A stretch of DNA of 64,000 nucleotides. It comes from Janthinobacterium lividum (lineage in GTDB: Bacteria > Pseudomonadota > Gammaproteobacteria > Burkholderiales > Burkholderiaceae_D). A model generated the notes under the pieces. The model was given only the letters and a program-made list of their open reading frames with translations, did no database searches and was not told the origin of the DNA. The position numbers were made by a program, and so were the translations under genes. Positions 52,785 through 62,270 of the stretch are shown one piece after another. The stretch is taken from positions 248,001-312,000 of the forward strand of contig NZ_JAAOLY010000005.1 in assembly GCF_011601275.1 (NCBI RefSeq), in the 5' to 3' direction. The stretch's first letter is position 1, and every line of letters begins with the position of its first letter.

Positions 52785-54131
52785 TCAGTCGCGGATTTCC
52801 AGCGCCCGGTTCAGGCTCAGGGCGGCCAGCGAAGCGACGGCGCCCGACAGCAGGTAGAAGCTGACATAGGCGAGGCCGAAGTTGGCCGACAGGCCCAGCG
52901 CCACCAGTGGTGCGAAGCCGGCGCCGACCAGCCAGGCCAGGTCGGATGTCAAGGCCGCGCCCGTGTAGCGGAAGCGGGCAGGGAAGTTGGCCGTCACGGC
53001 GCCGGCTGCCTGGCCGTACGACAAGCCCAGCAGGCTGAAGCCGACGAGGATGAACACGTCCTGGCCCGTATTGCCGCCACCCATCAGGGTTGGCACGAAG
53101 GCGCTGAAGATGGCGATCAGCACGGCCAGCACGCCCAGGGTGGTGCGGCGGCCCACTTTATCGGCCAGCAAGCCGGAAATCACCACGCCGATGGCGGCCA
53201 GTACGGCGCCCAGCATCTGGATTTGCAGGAAGTCCGAAGCGGAACGCGTCTGGTAGACGGAAATCCACGACAGCGGGAACACGGTGACGAGGTGGAACAG
53301 GGCGTAGCTGGCCAGCGCGGCGAGGGCGCCGATCAGCACGTTGCGGCCCTGGCCGCGGCTCATTTCAAATACGCTTACGGGCTGCAGTTCGCGTTCGTCC
53401 AGCAGGCGCGCATATTCATTCGTCGACACCAGGCGCAGACGGGCAAACAGGGCCACCACGTTGATGGCGAAAGCCACATAGAAAGGATAGCGCCAGCCCC
53501 AGTCGAGGAAATCTTCATCCGTCAGGGTGGTCAGCATGAACCAGAACAGGCCGGCGGCGATCAGGAAGCCGACGGGTGCGCCCAGCTGGCCCAGCATGGC
53601 GTACCAGCCGCGCTTGTTTTCCGGCGCGTTCAGGGCCAGCAGCGAAGGCAGGCCGTCCCACGAACCGCCCAGCGCCACGCCCTGGCCGATGCGCAGCACG
53701 GACAGCCAGATGATGGCGGCAAAGCCCAGGTGGGAATACGTCGGCAGGAAGGCGATGCCGGCCGTCGACACGCCCAGCAGGAAGAGGGCGAACGTCAGCT
53801 TGGCGCTGCGTCCCATGCGGCGCTGGATCTCCATGAAGATCACGGTGCCGAACGGTCGGGCGATGAAGGCAAACGAGAAAATCAGGAATGCATATAAGGT
53901 ACCTTCCAGGCGTTCTTCAAACGGGAAGAAGACGCGCGGAAACACCAGCACCGAGGCGATGGCGTAGACAAAGAAGTCAAAGTATTCGGAAGCGCGGCCG
54001 ATGATCACGCCGACGGCGATCTCACCGGGGTCGATATGCGATTCGACCGTGCCGGCCCCGCGTGCGTCGCGCAGGGAGTGGGGGGAAAAGTCGGCGGGTA
54101 CATCCCCGCTGTGTATGCGCGTGCTGGACAT
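52785..54131 (-). CDS. MFS transporter, MHS family
   Basis: The 448-residue protein has 12 predicted membrane segments and MHS-type motifs (IGRASEYFDFFVYAIASVLV; RPFGTVIFMEIQRRMGRS; LRIGQGVALGGSWDG; LLADKVGRRTTLG). In place of the usual GDRxGRR in loop 2-3 it has EIQRRMGRS. The substrate is unknown, probably an organic acid or compatible solute. The start at 54131 has GGAG upstream; the frame extends to 54167. It is divergent from the cyo operon with a 217-base gap and shares a terminator with hsp20. Confidence 0.88.
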   Translation of the reverse strand: MSSTRIHSGDVPADFSPHSLRDARGAGTVESHIDPGEIAVGVIIGRASEYFDFFVYAIASVLVFPRVFFPFEERLEGTLYAFLIFSFAFIARPFGTVIFMEIQRRMGRSAKLTFALFLLGVSTAGIAFLPTYSHLGFAAIIWLSVLRIGQGVALGGSWDGLPSLLALNAPENKRGWYAMLGQLGAPVGFLIAAGLFWFMLTTLTDEDFLDWGWRYPFYVAFAINVVALFARLRLVSTNEYARLLDERELQPVSVFEMSRGQGRNVLIGALAALASYALFHLVTVFPLSWISVYQTRSASDFLQIQMLGAVLAAIGVVISGLLADKVGRRTTLGVLAVLIAIFSAFVPTLMGGGNTGQDVFILVGFSLLGLSYGQAAGAVTANFPARFRYTGAALTSDLAWLVGAGFAPLVALGLSANFGLAYVSFYLLSGAVASLAALSLNRALEIRD

Positions 54132-54284
54132 GATGATCGTCTCCAATATAGTTTCGAGTTCGGCCAACGCGTAACATACCCCGGGTGTCTCACGCCCGGA
54201 GTAGGACTATTCAATAGATAGCTGTAGGAAAACTCCGCAGCCACCCAGTGAAAATCCGAGCAAGGGGGTGGACAAAACGTCCAA

Positions 54285-54313
54285 TTGCCAACGCGCTCCA
54301 GTGAGAATACAGT
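54285..54313 (+). promoter_or_regulatory. candidate sigma-70 promoter of the cyo operon
   Basis: TTGCCA (54285-54290, five of six consensus bases) and TACAGT (54308-54313, four of six) are spaced by 17 bases. Transcription would begin near 54320, about 30 bases before the cyoA start. Confidence 0.55.
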
Positions 54314-54348
54314 ACCATATCTTCATCCCCTGTACTGGACTTTCCTGT

Positions 54349-55332
54349 ATGTTTTCATTAAAAGTTCGTCGCGGACTGCTTCTTTTACCTCTCGCATTGT
54401 TGGCTGGTTGCAATACGGTGGTACTGAACGCGTCTGGTGACATCGCAGTTCAGCAAGGCAATCTGATTGTCATCTCGACATTGCTGATGCTGTTGATTAT
54501 CGTTCCGGTAATCGCCCTGACCCTGCTTTTCGCATGGCGCTATAGAAAAAACAACACCGCGGCCAAATACGAGCCGGACTGGGACCACTCGACTCGCCTC
54601 GAGCTGATTATCTGGGGCGCTCCCCTGTTGATCATCATCGTGCTGGGCCTGCTGACCTGGATCAGCACCCACACCCTCGATCCATACCGCCCATTGAGCC
54701 GTATCGACGCCAACCGCCCAATTCCTGCCAGCCACAAGCCGATGATCGTCGAAGTCGTGGCCCTGGACTGGAAATGGCTGTTCATCTACCCGGAGCAAGG
54801 CATCGCTTCCGTGAATGAACTGTACGCGCCTGTCGATCGTCCGATCCGCTTCAAGATCACCGCGTCGTCCGTCATGAACTCGTTCTTCATCCCCGCACTG
54901 GCAGGTCAGATCTACGCCATGCCGGGCATGGAAACGCAGTTGAATGCCGTCATCAACAAGCCTGGTGTCTACAAGGGCTTCTCCGCGAACTACAGCGGTG
55001 CCGGTTTCTCGGGCATGCGCTTCAAGTTCCACGGTGTCAATGATGCGGACTTCGACAAATGGGTGGAATCGGCACGTGCCGGTGGCGGCGCGCTGAACCG
55101 CGACGACTACCTGTCGCTGGCCCAGCCTAGCGAACGCGATCCGGTGCGCCGCTACAGCGCCGTGCCTAACGACCTGTACAAGGCAATCCTGAACCGCACC
55201 ATCGTTTCCGACGCCCTGTGCGTGACGCCGGTCCAGCCATATAAGTTGACGATGGCAAATAGCCCGGTAGCGGCCGTAACGGCAGTAGTCGCTAGCGATG
55301 CAGTGGTTGAAAAGGGCGTTCAAGCCAAGTAA
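54349..55332 (+). CDS. cyoA: ubiquinol oxidase subunit II (cytochrome bo3 type)
   Basis: The 327-residue protein is a lipoprotein (LALLAGCNTV) with two membrane helices (about 35-65 and 85-110) and a periplasmic cupredoxin domain (VEVVALDWKWLFIYPEQGIA; FFIPALAGQIYAMPGM). The Cys/His/Met ligands of the CuA centre are absent, which marks a quinol rather than cytochrome c oxidase. The ATG at 54349 is chosen because the lipoprotein signal follows; the frame opens at 54268. It is the first gene of the cyoABCD-SURF1-regB-regA run. Confidence 0.93.
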   Translation: MFSLKVRRGLLLLPLALLAGCNTVVLNASGDIAVQQGNLIVISTLLMLLIIVPVIALTLLFAWRYRKNNTAAKYEPDWDHSTRLELIIWGAPLLIIIVLGLLTWISTHTLDPYRPLSRIDANRPIPASHKPMIVEVVALDWKWLFIYPEQGIASVNELYAPVDRPIRFKITASSVMNSFFIPALAGQIYAMPGMETQLNAVINKPGVYKGFSANYSGAGFSGMRFKFHGVNDADFDKWVESARAGGGALNRDDYLSLAQPSERDPVRRYSAVPNDLYKAILNRTIVSDALCVTPVQPYKLTMANSPVAAVTAVVASDAVVEKGVQAK

Positions 55333-55416
55333 CAACTGCATGAATCCCGCAGCGCATTGCGCTGCAGATACTGGCGCCGTTTGCCTGGCGCCTCCCTTTT
55401 TTCTCTGAGAGTAACA

Positions 55417-57420
55417 ATGCTAGACCATATTGATCTGACGAAGCTTATATTCGGCCGTCTGACTTGGGATGCAATTCCATTTCACGAACCTATCCTGCTG
55501 GTGACCTTTGCCATGGTTGCCCTGGGCGGTATCGCACTCGTTGCGGCACTGACGTATTTCCGCGTCTGGGGTACCCTGTGGCGCGACTGGATCACCAGTA
55601 TCGACCATAAAAAAATCGGTATCATGTACATGATCCTGGGCCTCGTCATGCTGCTGCGCGGCTTTGCCGACGCGCTGATGATGCGTACCCAGCAGGCTGT
55701 TGCCTTTGGCGACAATGCCGGCTTCCTGCCACCACATCACTACGACCAGATCTTCACCGCCCACGGCGTGATCATGATCTTCTTCGTCGCGATGCCTTTC
55801 GTGACGGGTCTGATGAACTACGTGGTGCCGCTGCAAATCGGCGCGCGCGACGTGGCTTTCCCATTCCTTAACAACTTCAGCTTCTGGATGACCACCATGG
55901 GCGCCGCCCTGGTCATGGCTTCGCTGTTCGTCGGCGAATTCGCCCGTACGGGCTGGCTGGCATATCCACCGCTGTCGGGCATCGTCGGCAGTCCGGACGT
56001 GGGGGTAGACTATTACATCTGGTCCTTGCAGATTGCCGGGGTCGGGACGCTATTGTCCGGTGTCAACCTGATCGCCACCATCGTCAAGATGCGCGCGCCA
56101 GGCATGACCTGGATGAAAATGCCCGTCTTCACCTGGACCGCACTGTGCACCAACATCCTGATCGTCGCCGCGTTCCCGGTACTGACGGCTGTGCTGGCCA
56201 TGCTGTCGCTGGACCGCGTTGCAGGCTTTAACTTCTTCACGACGGAACTGGGCGGCAACGCCATGATGTACGTCAACCTGATCTGGATCTGGGGTCACCC
56301 TGAGGTCTACATCCTGATCCTGCCACTGTTCGGCGTGTTCTCGGAAGTCGTCGCCACGTTCAGCAGCAAGCGTTTGTTCGGCTACGCCTCGATGGTGTAC
56401 GCCACCTGCGTCATCATGATCCTGTCGTACCTGGTATGGCTGCATCACTTCTTCACCATGGGTTCGGGCGCCAGCGTCAACTCCTTCTTCGGCATCACGA
56501 CGATGATCATCTCGATCCCGACGGGCGCGAAGATCTTCAACTGGCTGTTTACCATGTACCGCGGCCGTATCCGCTTTGAACTGCCCATGCTGTGGACGAT
56601 CGGCTTCATGGTCACCTTCACCATCGGCGGCATGACCGGCGTGCTGCTGGCCGTACCACCAGCTGACTTCGTGCTGCACAACAGCCTGTTCCTGATCGCC
56701 CACTTCCATAACGTGATTATCGGCGGCGTGGTCTTCGGTGTCTTCGCTGCGATTAACTACTGGTACCCGAAAGCCTTCGGCTACAAGCTCGACGTGTTCT
56801 GGGGCAAGTGCTCGTTCTGGTTCTGGTTCGTCGGCTTCTACCTGGCCTTCATGCCGCTGTACGTGCTGGGCCTGATGGGCGTGACCCGTCGTGTCAACCA
56901 CTTCGAAGATCCATCGCTGCAAATCTGGACCATCATCGCCTGGTTTGGCGCCGTCTCGATCGCACTGGGCATCGGCTCCATGCTGATCCAGTTCTTCGTC
57001 AGCTACCGCAACCGTCACGCACTGCGCGACGTGACCGGTGACCCATGGGGTGGCCGTACGCTGGAATGGTCGACGTCGTCGCCACCGCCAGACTATAATT
57101 TCGCCTTCACGCCACAAGTGCACGAACTCGATGCATGGACTGACATGAAGAAACACGGTTACCAGCGTCCGACGTCCGGTTTCACGAAGATCCACATGCC
57201 GAAGAACACCTGGGCTGGTTTCGTGATCGCCGCGCTGAGCGCACTGGTTGGTTTTGGCCTGATCTGGCAAATGTGGCTCGTCGCCAGCATCGGCTTCGTG
57301 ATCATGATGGTCACCATCATCGTCCATACCTTTAACTACAAGCGCGATTACTACATTCCTGCGGAAGAAGTGGTCCGTACCGAAGACGCTTATACTAAAT
57401 TGCTGAGCAGCCATGTCTGA
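55417..57420 (+). CDS. cyoB: ubiquinol oxidase subunit I (cytochrome bo3 type)
   Basis: The 667-residue heme-copper oxidase subunit has about 15 membrane helices. It binds heme b, heme o3 and CuB: the low-spin heme His is in [11 protein letters not shown], the CuB His and cross-linked Tyr motif is [10 protein letters not shown], the adjacent pair is WLHHFFTMG, and the heme ligands are in [11 protein letters not shown]. It reduces O2 to water while pumping protons. GAGAG precedes the ATG at 55417. Pro codons here are often CCA, unlike the neighbours, perhaps from high expression. Confidence 0.96.
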   Translation: MLDHIDLTKLIFGRLTWDAIPFHEPILLVTFAMVALGGIALVAALTYFRVWGTLWRDWITSIDHKKIGIMYMILGLVMLLRGFADALMMRTQQAVAFGDNAGFLPPHHYDQIFTAHGVIMIFFVAMPFVTGLMNYVVPLQIGARDVAFPFLNNFSFWMTTMGAALVMASLFVGEFARTGWLAYPPLSGIVGSPDVGVDYYIWSLQIAGVGTLLSGVNLIATIVKMRAPGMTWMKMPVFTWTALCTNILIVAAFPVLTAVLAMLSLDRVAGFNFFTTELGGNAMMYVNLIWIWGHPEVYILILPLFGVFSEVVATFSSKRLFGYASMVYATCVIMILSYLVWLHHFFTMGSGASVNSFFGITTMIISIPTGAKIFNWLFTMYRGRIRFELPMLWTIGFMVTFTIGGMTGVLLAVPPADFVLHNSLFLIAHFHNVIIGGVVFGVFAAINYWYPKAFGYKLDVFWGKCSFWFWFVGFYLAFMPLYVLGLMGVTRRVNHFEDPSLQIWTIIAWFGAVSIALGIGSMLIQFFVSYRNRHALRDVTGDPWGGRTLEWSTSSPPPDYNFAFTPQVHELDAWTDMKKHGYQRPTSGFTKIHMPKNTWAGFVIAALSALVGFGLIWQMWLVASIGFVIMMVTIIVHTFNYKRDYYIPAEEVVRTEDAYTKLLSSHV

Positions 57421-58051
57421 TACCATCGCCCATAACACCGGCGCCGCTGGCGCCGCACCAAGCACGCGCAGCTACTTTGTGCGCGAGCACCACCCGGAAA
57501 ACGGCAGCCTGCTGGGTTTCTGGCTCTACCTGATGAGCGATTGCCTGATCTTCGCCTGTCTGTTCGCCACATACGCCGTGGTCGGCCGCAGCTACGCGGA
57601 CGGCCCGACGGGCGCCGCGCTGTTCGACCTGCCGCTGGTGGCCGTCAACACGGCCATGCTGCTGCTGTCGTCGATCACCTACGGCTTCGCCATGCTGGCC
57701 ATGCAGCGCAAGCAATTGCGCAGCACCCTCGTATGGCTGGGCATCACGGGCCTGTTCGGCCTGGCCTTCCTGTCGCTGGAAATGTATGAATTCATTCATC
57801 TGATCCACGAAGGCGCCGGCCCGCAGCGCAGCGCGTTCCTGTCGTCGTTCTTCGCCCTGGTCGGTACCCACGGCTTGCACGTGACGTTCGGCGTGATCTG
57901 GCTCGTGACCTTGATGTTCCAGTTGAACAAGCATGGCCTGACCCCGGAAAACGGCCGCCGCATGATGTGTCTGTCGCTGTTCTGGCACTTCCTGGACGTC
58001 ATCTGGATCGGCGTCTTCACCTTTGTCTACCTGATGGGAGTGCTGCCATGA
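57413..58051 (+). CDS. cyoC: ubiquinol oxidase subunit III
   Basis: The 212-residue membrane protein has five predicted helices and the COX3 pattern ([53 protein letters not shown]). It stabilises the oxidase core and its proton path. It overlaps cyoB by eight bases and cyoD by four, so the subunits are translated together. Confidence 0.95.
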   Translation: MSDTIAHNTGAAGAAPSTRSYFVREHHPENGSLLGFWLYLMSDCLIFACLFATYAVVGRSYADGPTGAALFDLPLVAVNTAMLLLSSITYGFAMLAMQRKQLRSTLVWLGITGLFGLAFLSLEMYEFIHLIHEGAGPQRSAFLSSFFALVGTHGLHVTFGVIWLVTLMFQLNKHGLTPENGRRMMCLSLFWHFLDVIWIGVFTFVYLMGVLP

Positions 58052-58434
58052 GCGACCACCACACACACGGCGATAGCCACCACCATGACAACCACGATCA
58101 TGGCAGCCTGAAAAGCTACACGATCGGTTTCATCCTGTCGGTGATCCTGACGGCCATTCCGTTCTGGCTGGTGATGACGAAAGCCATCACCAACTCGGGC
58201 ACCATGGGCCTGGTCCTGCTGGCGTTCGCGGCTGTTCAAGTGGTGGTACACATGGTGTACTTCCTGCACATGAACACCAAGTCCGAAGGCGGCTGGAACA
58301 TGATGGCGCTGATCTTCACCATCATGATCGTGGGCATTGCCATGGCCGGTTCCCTGTGGGTCATGTATCACATGAACCACAACATGATGCCGGATCTGAT
58401 GCCTGAGTACATGCATACGAAAACGGCTCCATGA
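58048..58434 (+). CDS. cyoD: ubiquinol oxidase subunit IV with His-rich N-terminus
   Basis: The 128-residue protein has three membrane helices and the CyoD pattern (SLKSYTIGFILSVILTAIPF; VVVHMVYFLHMN). Residues 4-19 hold nine His in a mixed His/Asp segment (HHTHGDSHHHDNHDHG), which could bind copper or another metal before delivery to subunit I; this is inference. It overlaps cyoC and the SURF1 gene, each by an ATGA junction. Confidence 0.93.
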   Translation: MSDHHTHGDSHHHDNHDHGSLKSYTIGFILSVILTAIPFWLVMTKAITNSGTMGLVLLAFAAVQVVVHMVYFLHMNTKSEGGWNMMALIFTIMIVGIAMAGSLWVMYHMNHNMMPDLMPEYMHTKTAP

Positions 58435-59258
58435 TGAGCAACACGCGCCCAAGCAACACCGGGCGCGCCCCTGGCGCCGCATCGCAAGATGCCGCGCCAG
58501 GCCCACGCGGCATGGTCGTGCGATATGCACTGGCCTTGCTCGCGGGGATCTTGTTTGCCGGTTTTTGTGCCCTTGGCACCTGGCAAGTCAAGCGCCTGTT
58601 CTGGAAGCTTGACCTGATCGAGCGCGTCGAACAACGCGTACATGCGCCCGCAACGGACGCACCTGGACCCGCAGCCTGGGCCAGCATCACGCAGCAAACG
58701 GACGAATACCGCCATGTGCGACTCTCCGGTACCTATCTCCCCATTTTCAATACCCTGGTGCAAGCAACGACGGCACTGGGCAGCGGTTACTGGCTGATGA
58801 CGCCATTGCGTCTGGCCGATGGCAGCACCGTGCTGGTCAACCGCGGCTTTGTGCCGAAACGGGAAAGCATCGCCGCCAGCACGCCGGCCGGCGTCGTGCA
58901 CGTCGACGGCTTGCTGCGCGTCAGCGAAACGGGCGGCGGTTTCCTGCGCGAAAACAGTCCCGCCACGCAGCACTGGTATTCGCGCGACGTGGCCGCCATC
59001 GGCGCTTCGCACATGCTGACCAACGTGGCGCCATATTTTGTCGATGCGAAGGCAAAATCGGAAATGGCCAGTGACGCTCCCGTCGGCGGACTGACCGTGA
59101 TTTCCTTCCATAACAACCATCTCGTGTACGCCTTGACGTGGTTCGCCCTGGCCCTGATGGTGGCCGGCATCACGTGGTGGCTCGTGCGCGAAGACAAGCG
59201 CCGCCGCGCGCGCCGCGCCAGCGGTGTTCAAGAGAGCGACCATGCCGGGCAGGATTGA
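58431..59258 (+). CDS. SURF1 family oxidase assembly protein
   Basis: The 275-residue protein has two membrane helices, near the start (VVRYALALLAGILFAGFCAL) and the end (VYALTWFALALMVAGITWWL). The family motifs GTWQVKRL and LVNRGFVP are present. SURF1 helps insert heme a or heme o into heme-copper oxidases. Here it takes the position where enterobacterial cyo operons have cyoE (heme O synthase). It overlaps cyoD by four bases and regB by 17. Confidence 0.9.
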   Translation: MMSNTRPSNTGRAPGAASQDAAPGPRGMVVRYALALLAGILFAGFCALGTWQVKRLFWKLDLIERVEQRVHAPATDAPGPAAWASITQQTDEYRHVRLSGTYLPIFNTLVQATTALGSGYWLMTPLRLADGSTVLVNRGFVPKRESIAASTPAGVVHVDGLLRVSETGGGFLRENSPATQHWYSRDVAAIGASHMLTNVAPYFVDAKAKSEMASDAPVGGLTVISFHNNHLVYALTWFALALMVAGITWWLVREDKRRRARRASGVQESDHAGQD

Positions 59259-60591
59259 GATCCTGCCCAACCGCGAAGTGTTAGAGCGCGGTGCGGTGGC
59301 GGCCGAGATGGAACATCCGGCCGGCCACCAGAACATGAAGCTGCTGATCCAGCTGCGCTGGCTGGCCGTGATCGGCCAGATCAGCACGATCTTCGGCGTG
59401 GGCGTGGGACTGGGCATCGCCTTGCCCGTGCCTTACATGCTCGAAGTGCTGTCCTGCCTCATCGCCTTTAATTTAGCCAGCCTGCTGCGCTGGCACGAAC
59501 GCCAGCCCGTCTCCAACACGGCCCTGTTCCTCGCCTTGCTCGTCGACGTCACCGTGCTGACGGCCCAGCTCTACCTGAGCGGCGGCATCAGCAATCCGTT
59601 TGCCTTCCTGTACTTACTGCAAGTCATCCTCAGCGCCGTCCTGCTGGAAGTGTGGTCGACGTGGATCATGGTGGCCATTACGAGCCTGTGCCTGGCCGGC
59701 CTGGCCTTGCTGCCCGGCCCCTTGATTCTGCCGATCGACCCCGAGCGGGGCTTTTCCAGCCTGTACGTGCAGGGCTTGCTGATCTGTTTCATCCTGAACG
59801 CCGCCTTGCTGGTGGTATTCATCACGCGCATCAACCGCAACCAGCGCGCCGGCGACGCCAAGGTGGCGGACTTGCGCCAGCGCGCGGCGGAAGAAGAGCA
59901 CATCATCCGCATGGGCTTGCTGGCATCGGGCGCCGCGCACGAGCTGGGCACGCCGCTGGCAACACTCTCCGTCATCCTCGGCGACTGGCGCCGCATGCCG
60001 GAACTGAGCAAGAACAGCGAATTGCTGGAAGAAATCACGGAAATGCAGGCCCAGTTGCAGCGTTGCAAGAGCATCGTCAGCGGCATTTTATTGTCGGCGG
60101 GCGAGGCGCGCGGGGAATCTTCCGTGAAAACGACGATCAATACCTTCCTCAACGACCTGGTCGACGAGTGGCGCACCAGCCGCCCGATCCAGGGTTTCGA
60201 GTACGATAACCGAATCGAACACGACGTGCCCGTCGTCTTCGATTCGACACTGAAGCAAACCATTTGCAATGTGCTCGACAATGCGCTGGAAGCGTCGCCC
60301 GAGTGGCTGCGTTTCGAAGCGACGCGCGAAGCGGACGCCTTGCACCTGGTCATTACCGATGCGGGCCCCGGCTTCGAGCCATCGATGCTGACGCACTTGG
60401 GTAAACCGTATCAAAGCAGCAAGGGCAAGCCGGGCGGCGGCCTCGGTTTGTTCCTGGTGGTCAATGTCGCGCGCACCCTGGGCGGCACGGTAACGGCGCG
60501 CAACAGGGTGCAGGGCGGGGCGGTGGTGCACCTGGCCTTGCCGCTGGCAGCCATCAAACTGGAAAGAGAAAGCGACCACCATGCAGGATGA
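59242..60591 (+). CDS. regB: RegB/PrrB/RoxS-type redox sensor histidine kinase
   Basis: The 449-residue protein has six predicted membrane helices (about 35-205) and a cytoplasmic kinase core. Two hallmarks identify it: the quinone-sensing heptapeptide GGISNPF (114-120) and the H box AAHELGTPLAT with His233. Cys275 lies near where the redox-active Cys of RegB is found. RegB senses quinone redox state and phosphorylates RegA. GAGAG before 59242 sets the start. It overlaps SURF1 upstream and regA downstream (11 bases), tying the sensor to the quinol oxidase. Confidence 0.92.
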   Translation: MPGRIEILPNREVLERGAVAAEMEHPAGHQNMKLLIQLRWLAVIGQISTIFGVGVGLGIALPVPYMLEVLSCLIAFNLASLLRWHERQPVSNTALFLALLVDVTVLTAQLYLSGGISNPFAFLYLLQVILSAVLLEVWSTWIMVAITSLCLAGLALLPGPLILPIDPERGFSSLYVQGLLICFILNAALLVVFITRINRNQRAGDAKVADLRQRAAEEEHIIRMGLLASGAAHELGTPLATLSVILGDWRRMPELSKNSELLEEITEMQAQLQRCKSIVSGILLSAGEARGESSVKTTINTFLNDLVDEWRTSRPIQGFEYDNRIEHDVPVVFDSTLKQTICNVLDNALEASPEWLRFEATREADALHLVITDAGPGFEPSMLTHLGKPYQSSKGKPGGGLGLFLVVNVARTLGGTVTARNRVQGGAVVHLALPLAAIKLERESDHHAG

Positions 60592-61117
60592 CCGTCTGTT
60601 ACTGATCATCGAAGACGACGCCGCGTTTGCCCGCACCCTGGGCCGCTCGTTCGAGCGGCGCGGCTACCAGGTCATCCTGGCCACCAATTTCGACGAAGCG
60701 AGCGCCTTGCTGGAACAGCATTGCCCCGACTACGCCGTCGTCGACCTGAAACTCAATGGCAACACCTCGGGTCTGGCTTGCGTGCAGATGCTGCACCAGC
60801 ACGACCCGGAAATGCTGATCGTCGTGCTGACCGGCTACGCCAGCATCGGCACGGCCGTCGAAGCCATCAAGCTGGGCGCCTGCCAGTATCTGGCCAAGCC
60901 GTCGAACACGGACGACATCGAAGCGGCTTTCGGCCACGTGGCCGGCAACGCCGACATCGAACTGACCAACCGCGCCACCAACATCAAGACCCTGGAATGG
61001 GAACGCATCCACGAAATGCTGGCCGAGACGGATTTTAATATTTCGGAAACGGCGAGAAGGCTGGGCATGCACCGGCGCACTCTGGCGCGCAAGCTGGAAA
61101 AGCAGCGGGTGAAATAA
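60581..61117 (+). CDS. regA: RegA/PrrA/RoxR-type response regulator
   Basis: The 178-residue protein has a receiver (about 5-120; IIEDDAAFARTLGRSF; phosphoacceptor Asp in YAVVDLKLNG; Lys in YLAKPSN) and a Fis-like helix-turn-helix (ETARRLGMHRRTLARKL), nearly identical to RegA family helices. It controls energy genes in response to redox state. It ends exactly one base before the convergent hypothetical gene's stop codon. It may regulate the operon it belongs to. Confidence 0.93.
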   Translation: MQDDRLLLIIEDDAAFARTLGRSFERRGYQVILATNFDEASALLEQHCPDYAVVDLKLNGNTSGLACVQMLHQHDPEMLIVVLTGYASIGTAVEAIKLGACQYLAKPSNTDDIEAAFGHVAGNADIELTNRATNIKTLEWERIHEMLAETDFNISETARRLGMHRRTLARKLEKQRVK

Positions 61118-61489
61118 TCACCGCGCAGTTTGGGTGTCGTCGAACGTCAGCTCGACAACGCTGTCGTCGCTCCAGTCCTGCTCGCGCAACGGCGGCGTGA
61201 ACGACGTTACACTGAAGGGCACGGGCGCGCTTTTGCCGTTGTAGCTGATCGTCGCGGCCGTGATGCGCCGTGGTTCGGAAAAGCTGTAGGTTCCCTTTTG
61301 CGATACGAGGTTGCAGGGGCCGCCCAGTGCGCCCATCGCCGTGCGCATGGCAAATGGCAAGGTGTCCTTGTCGATGGCCCAATGCACTTCGCACGCCAGC
61401 CGCAGGTCGCCCAGGCGGCGGACGGTGTCGCTGGTGGCCGCGCTCCTGACGTAGGGAATCCACCGGACCGACCCCGCCTTGCGGTTCAC
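61118..61489 (-). CDS. hypothetical protein, possibly 5'-damaged
   Basis: From a GTG at 61489 the product has 123 residues (LACEVHWAIDKDTLPFAMRT; VVELTFDD near the end), with no known motif. The same frame continues upstream for at least 35 codons with protein-like sequence (ERNIFALPVEQGPLYEKAEL) up to a TAA near 61601 and has no ATG. Adding one G to the GGGGG run near 61556 would join this frame to an ATG at about 61562. So either the start is GTG, or the gene carries a frameshift. No signal peptide is in frame. Confidence 0.45.
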   Translation of the reverse strand: MNRKAGSVRWIPYVRSAATSDTVRRLGDLRLACEVHWAIDKDTLPFAMRTAMGALGGPCNLVSQKGTYSFSEPRRITAATISYNGKSAPVPFSVTSFTPPLREQDWSDDSVVELTFDDTQTAR

Positions 61490-61657
61490 GCTCAGCTCGG
61501 CCTTCTCATACAGCGGACCTTGCTCGACGGGCAGGGCGAAAATATTGCGCTCCCCCGCATGAGTGTAGAAAAAAACACAGGCGCCAGGAAGTTTTTAAGA
61601 CAGGATGTCAATCGGGATGAATGGAATGCGTGAAATCGCGTTTATCCGGATTCGCGC

Positions 61658-62242
61658 TCAATGATCTGCGGCTTGCACGGCGACGCCCGACGTGACCAGG
61701 ACTTCACGTTCATAGGCGCCCAGATGGCCATAATGGCCTTTGGGACTGAGATAACCGACAATATGCACGCGCGGCTGCTCATAGTTGGAATTGGGCGCCA
61801 CCAGGCCGACGTCCCGCCACGCAACGCTGCCGAAGGAGTTGAACCACCAGGCGCCGGCGTCACCGTCCAGGTCACTAGGGACCGGCTGGAAAACGCTTCG
61901 TTCAAAGCCCCGCGACCAGACGCCATCGCGCTCGATGGCACGGTAGCCATAGCCTGCCATGATATTGGCCCGTTCGGACGGATGATCGCGCCAATAGCGC
62001 TGGCCATTCACGTAGGCGTCACGCATGGCGGCCGATTGCGTCACGATCCCGCCCGATGGATGGGTCAAGCCTTGAAAGAACCACTGCGCGTAGTCGGCTG
62101 GCGGTGTCGGTAGTGGCGTGTCCGCCGCCTGTGTTTGAGCAAACGCATGGGCGTATTCAAGAACGATATCCGGAATATTCACTGCGCTCGCCTTGCCGGC
62201 AAGGACAGTCAATAGCAGGAGTGTCGACATAGATCGCAGCAT
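61658..62242 (-). CDS. exported hypothetical protein
   Basis: The 194-residue precursor has a clear signal peptide (MLRSMSTLLLLTVLAGKASA). The mature part is rich in aromatic residues (YAQWFFQGLTHPSGGIVTQS; AWWFNSFGSVAWRDVGLV) and ends YEREVLVTSGVAVQAADH. I do not recognise the family. The ATG at 62242 has GGAGAGG upstream; an ATG six codons earlier is possible. It could be in one transcript with the hypothetical gene downstream. Confidence 0.65.
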   Translation of the reverse strand: MLRSMSTLLLLTVLAGKASAVNIPDIVLEYAHAFAQTQAADTPLPTPPADYAQWFFQGLTHPSGGIVTQSAAMRDAYVNGQRYWRDHPSERANIMAGYGYRAIERDGVWSRGFERSVFQPVPSDLDGDAGAWWFNSFGSVAWRDVGLVAPNSNYEQPRVHIVGYLSPKGHYGHLGAYEREVLVTSGVAVQAADH

Positions 62243-62270
62243 CGCTTTGCACCTCTCCATTGGTTAATAC

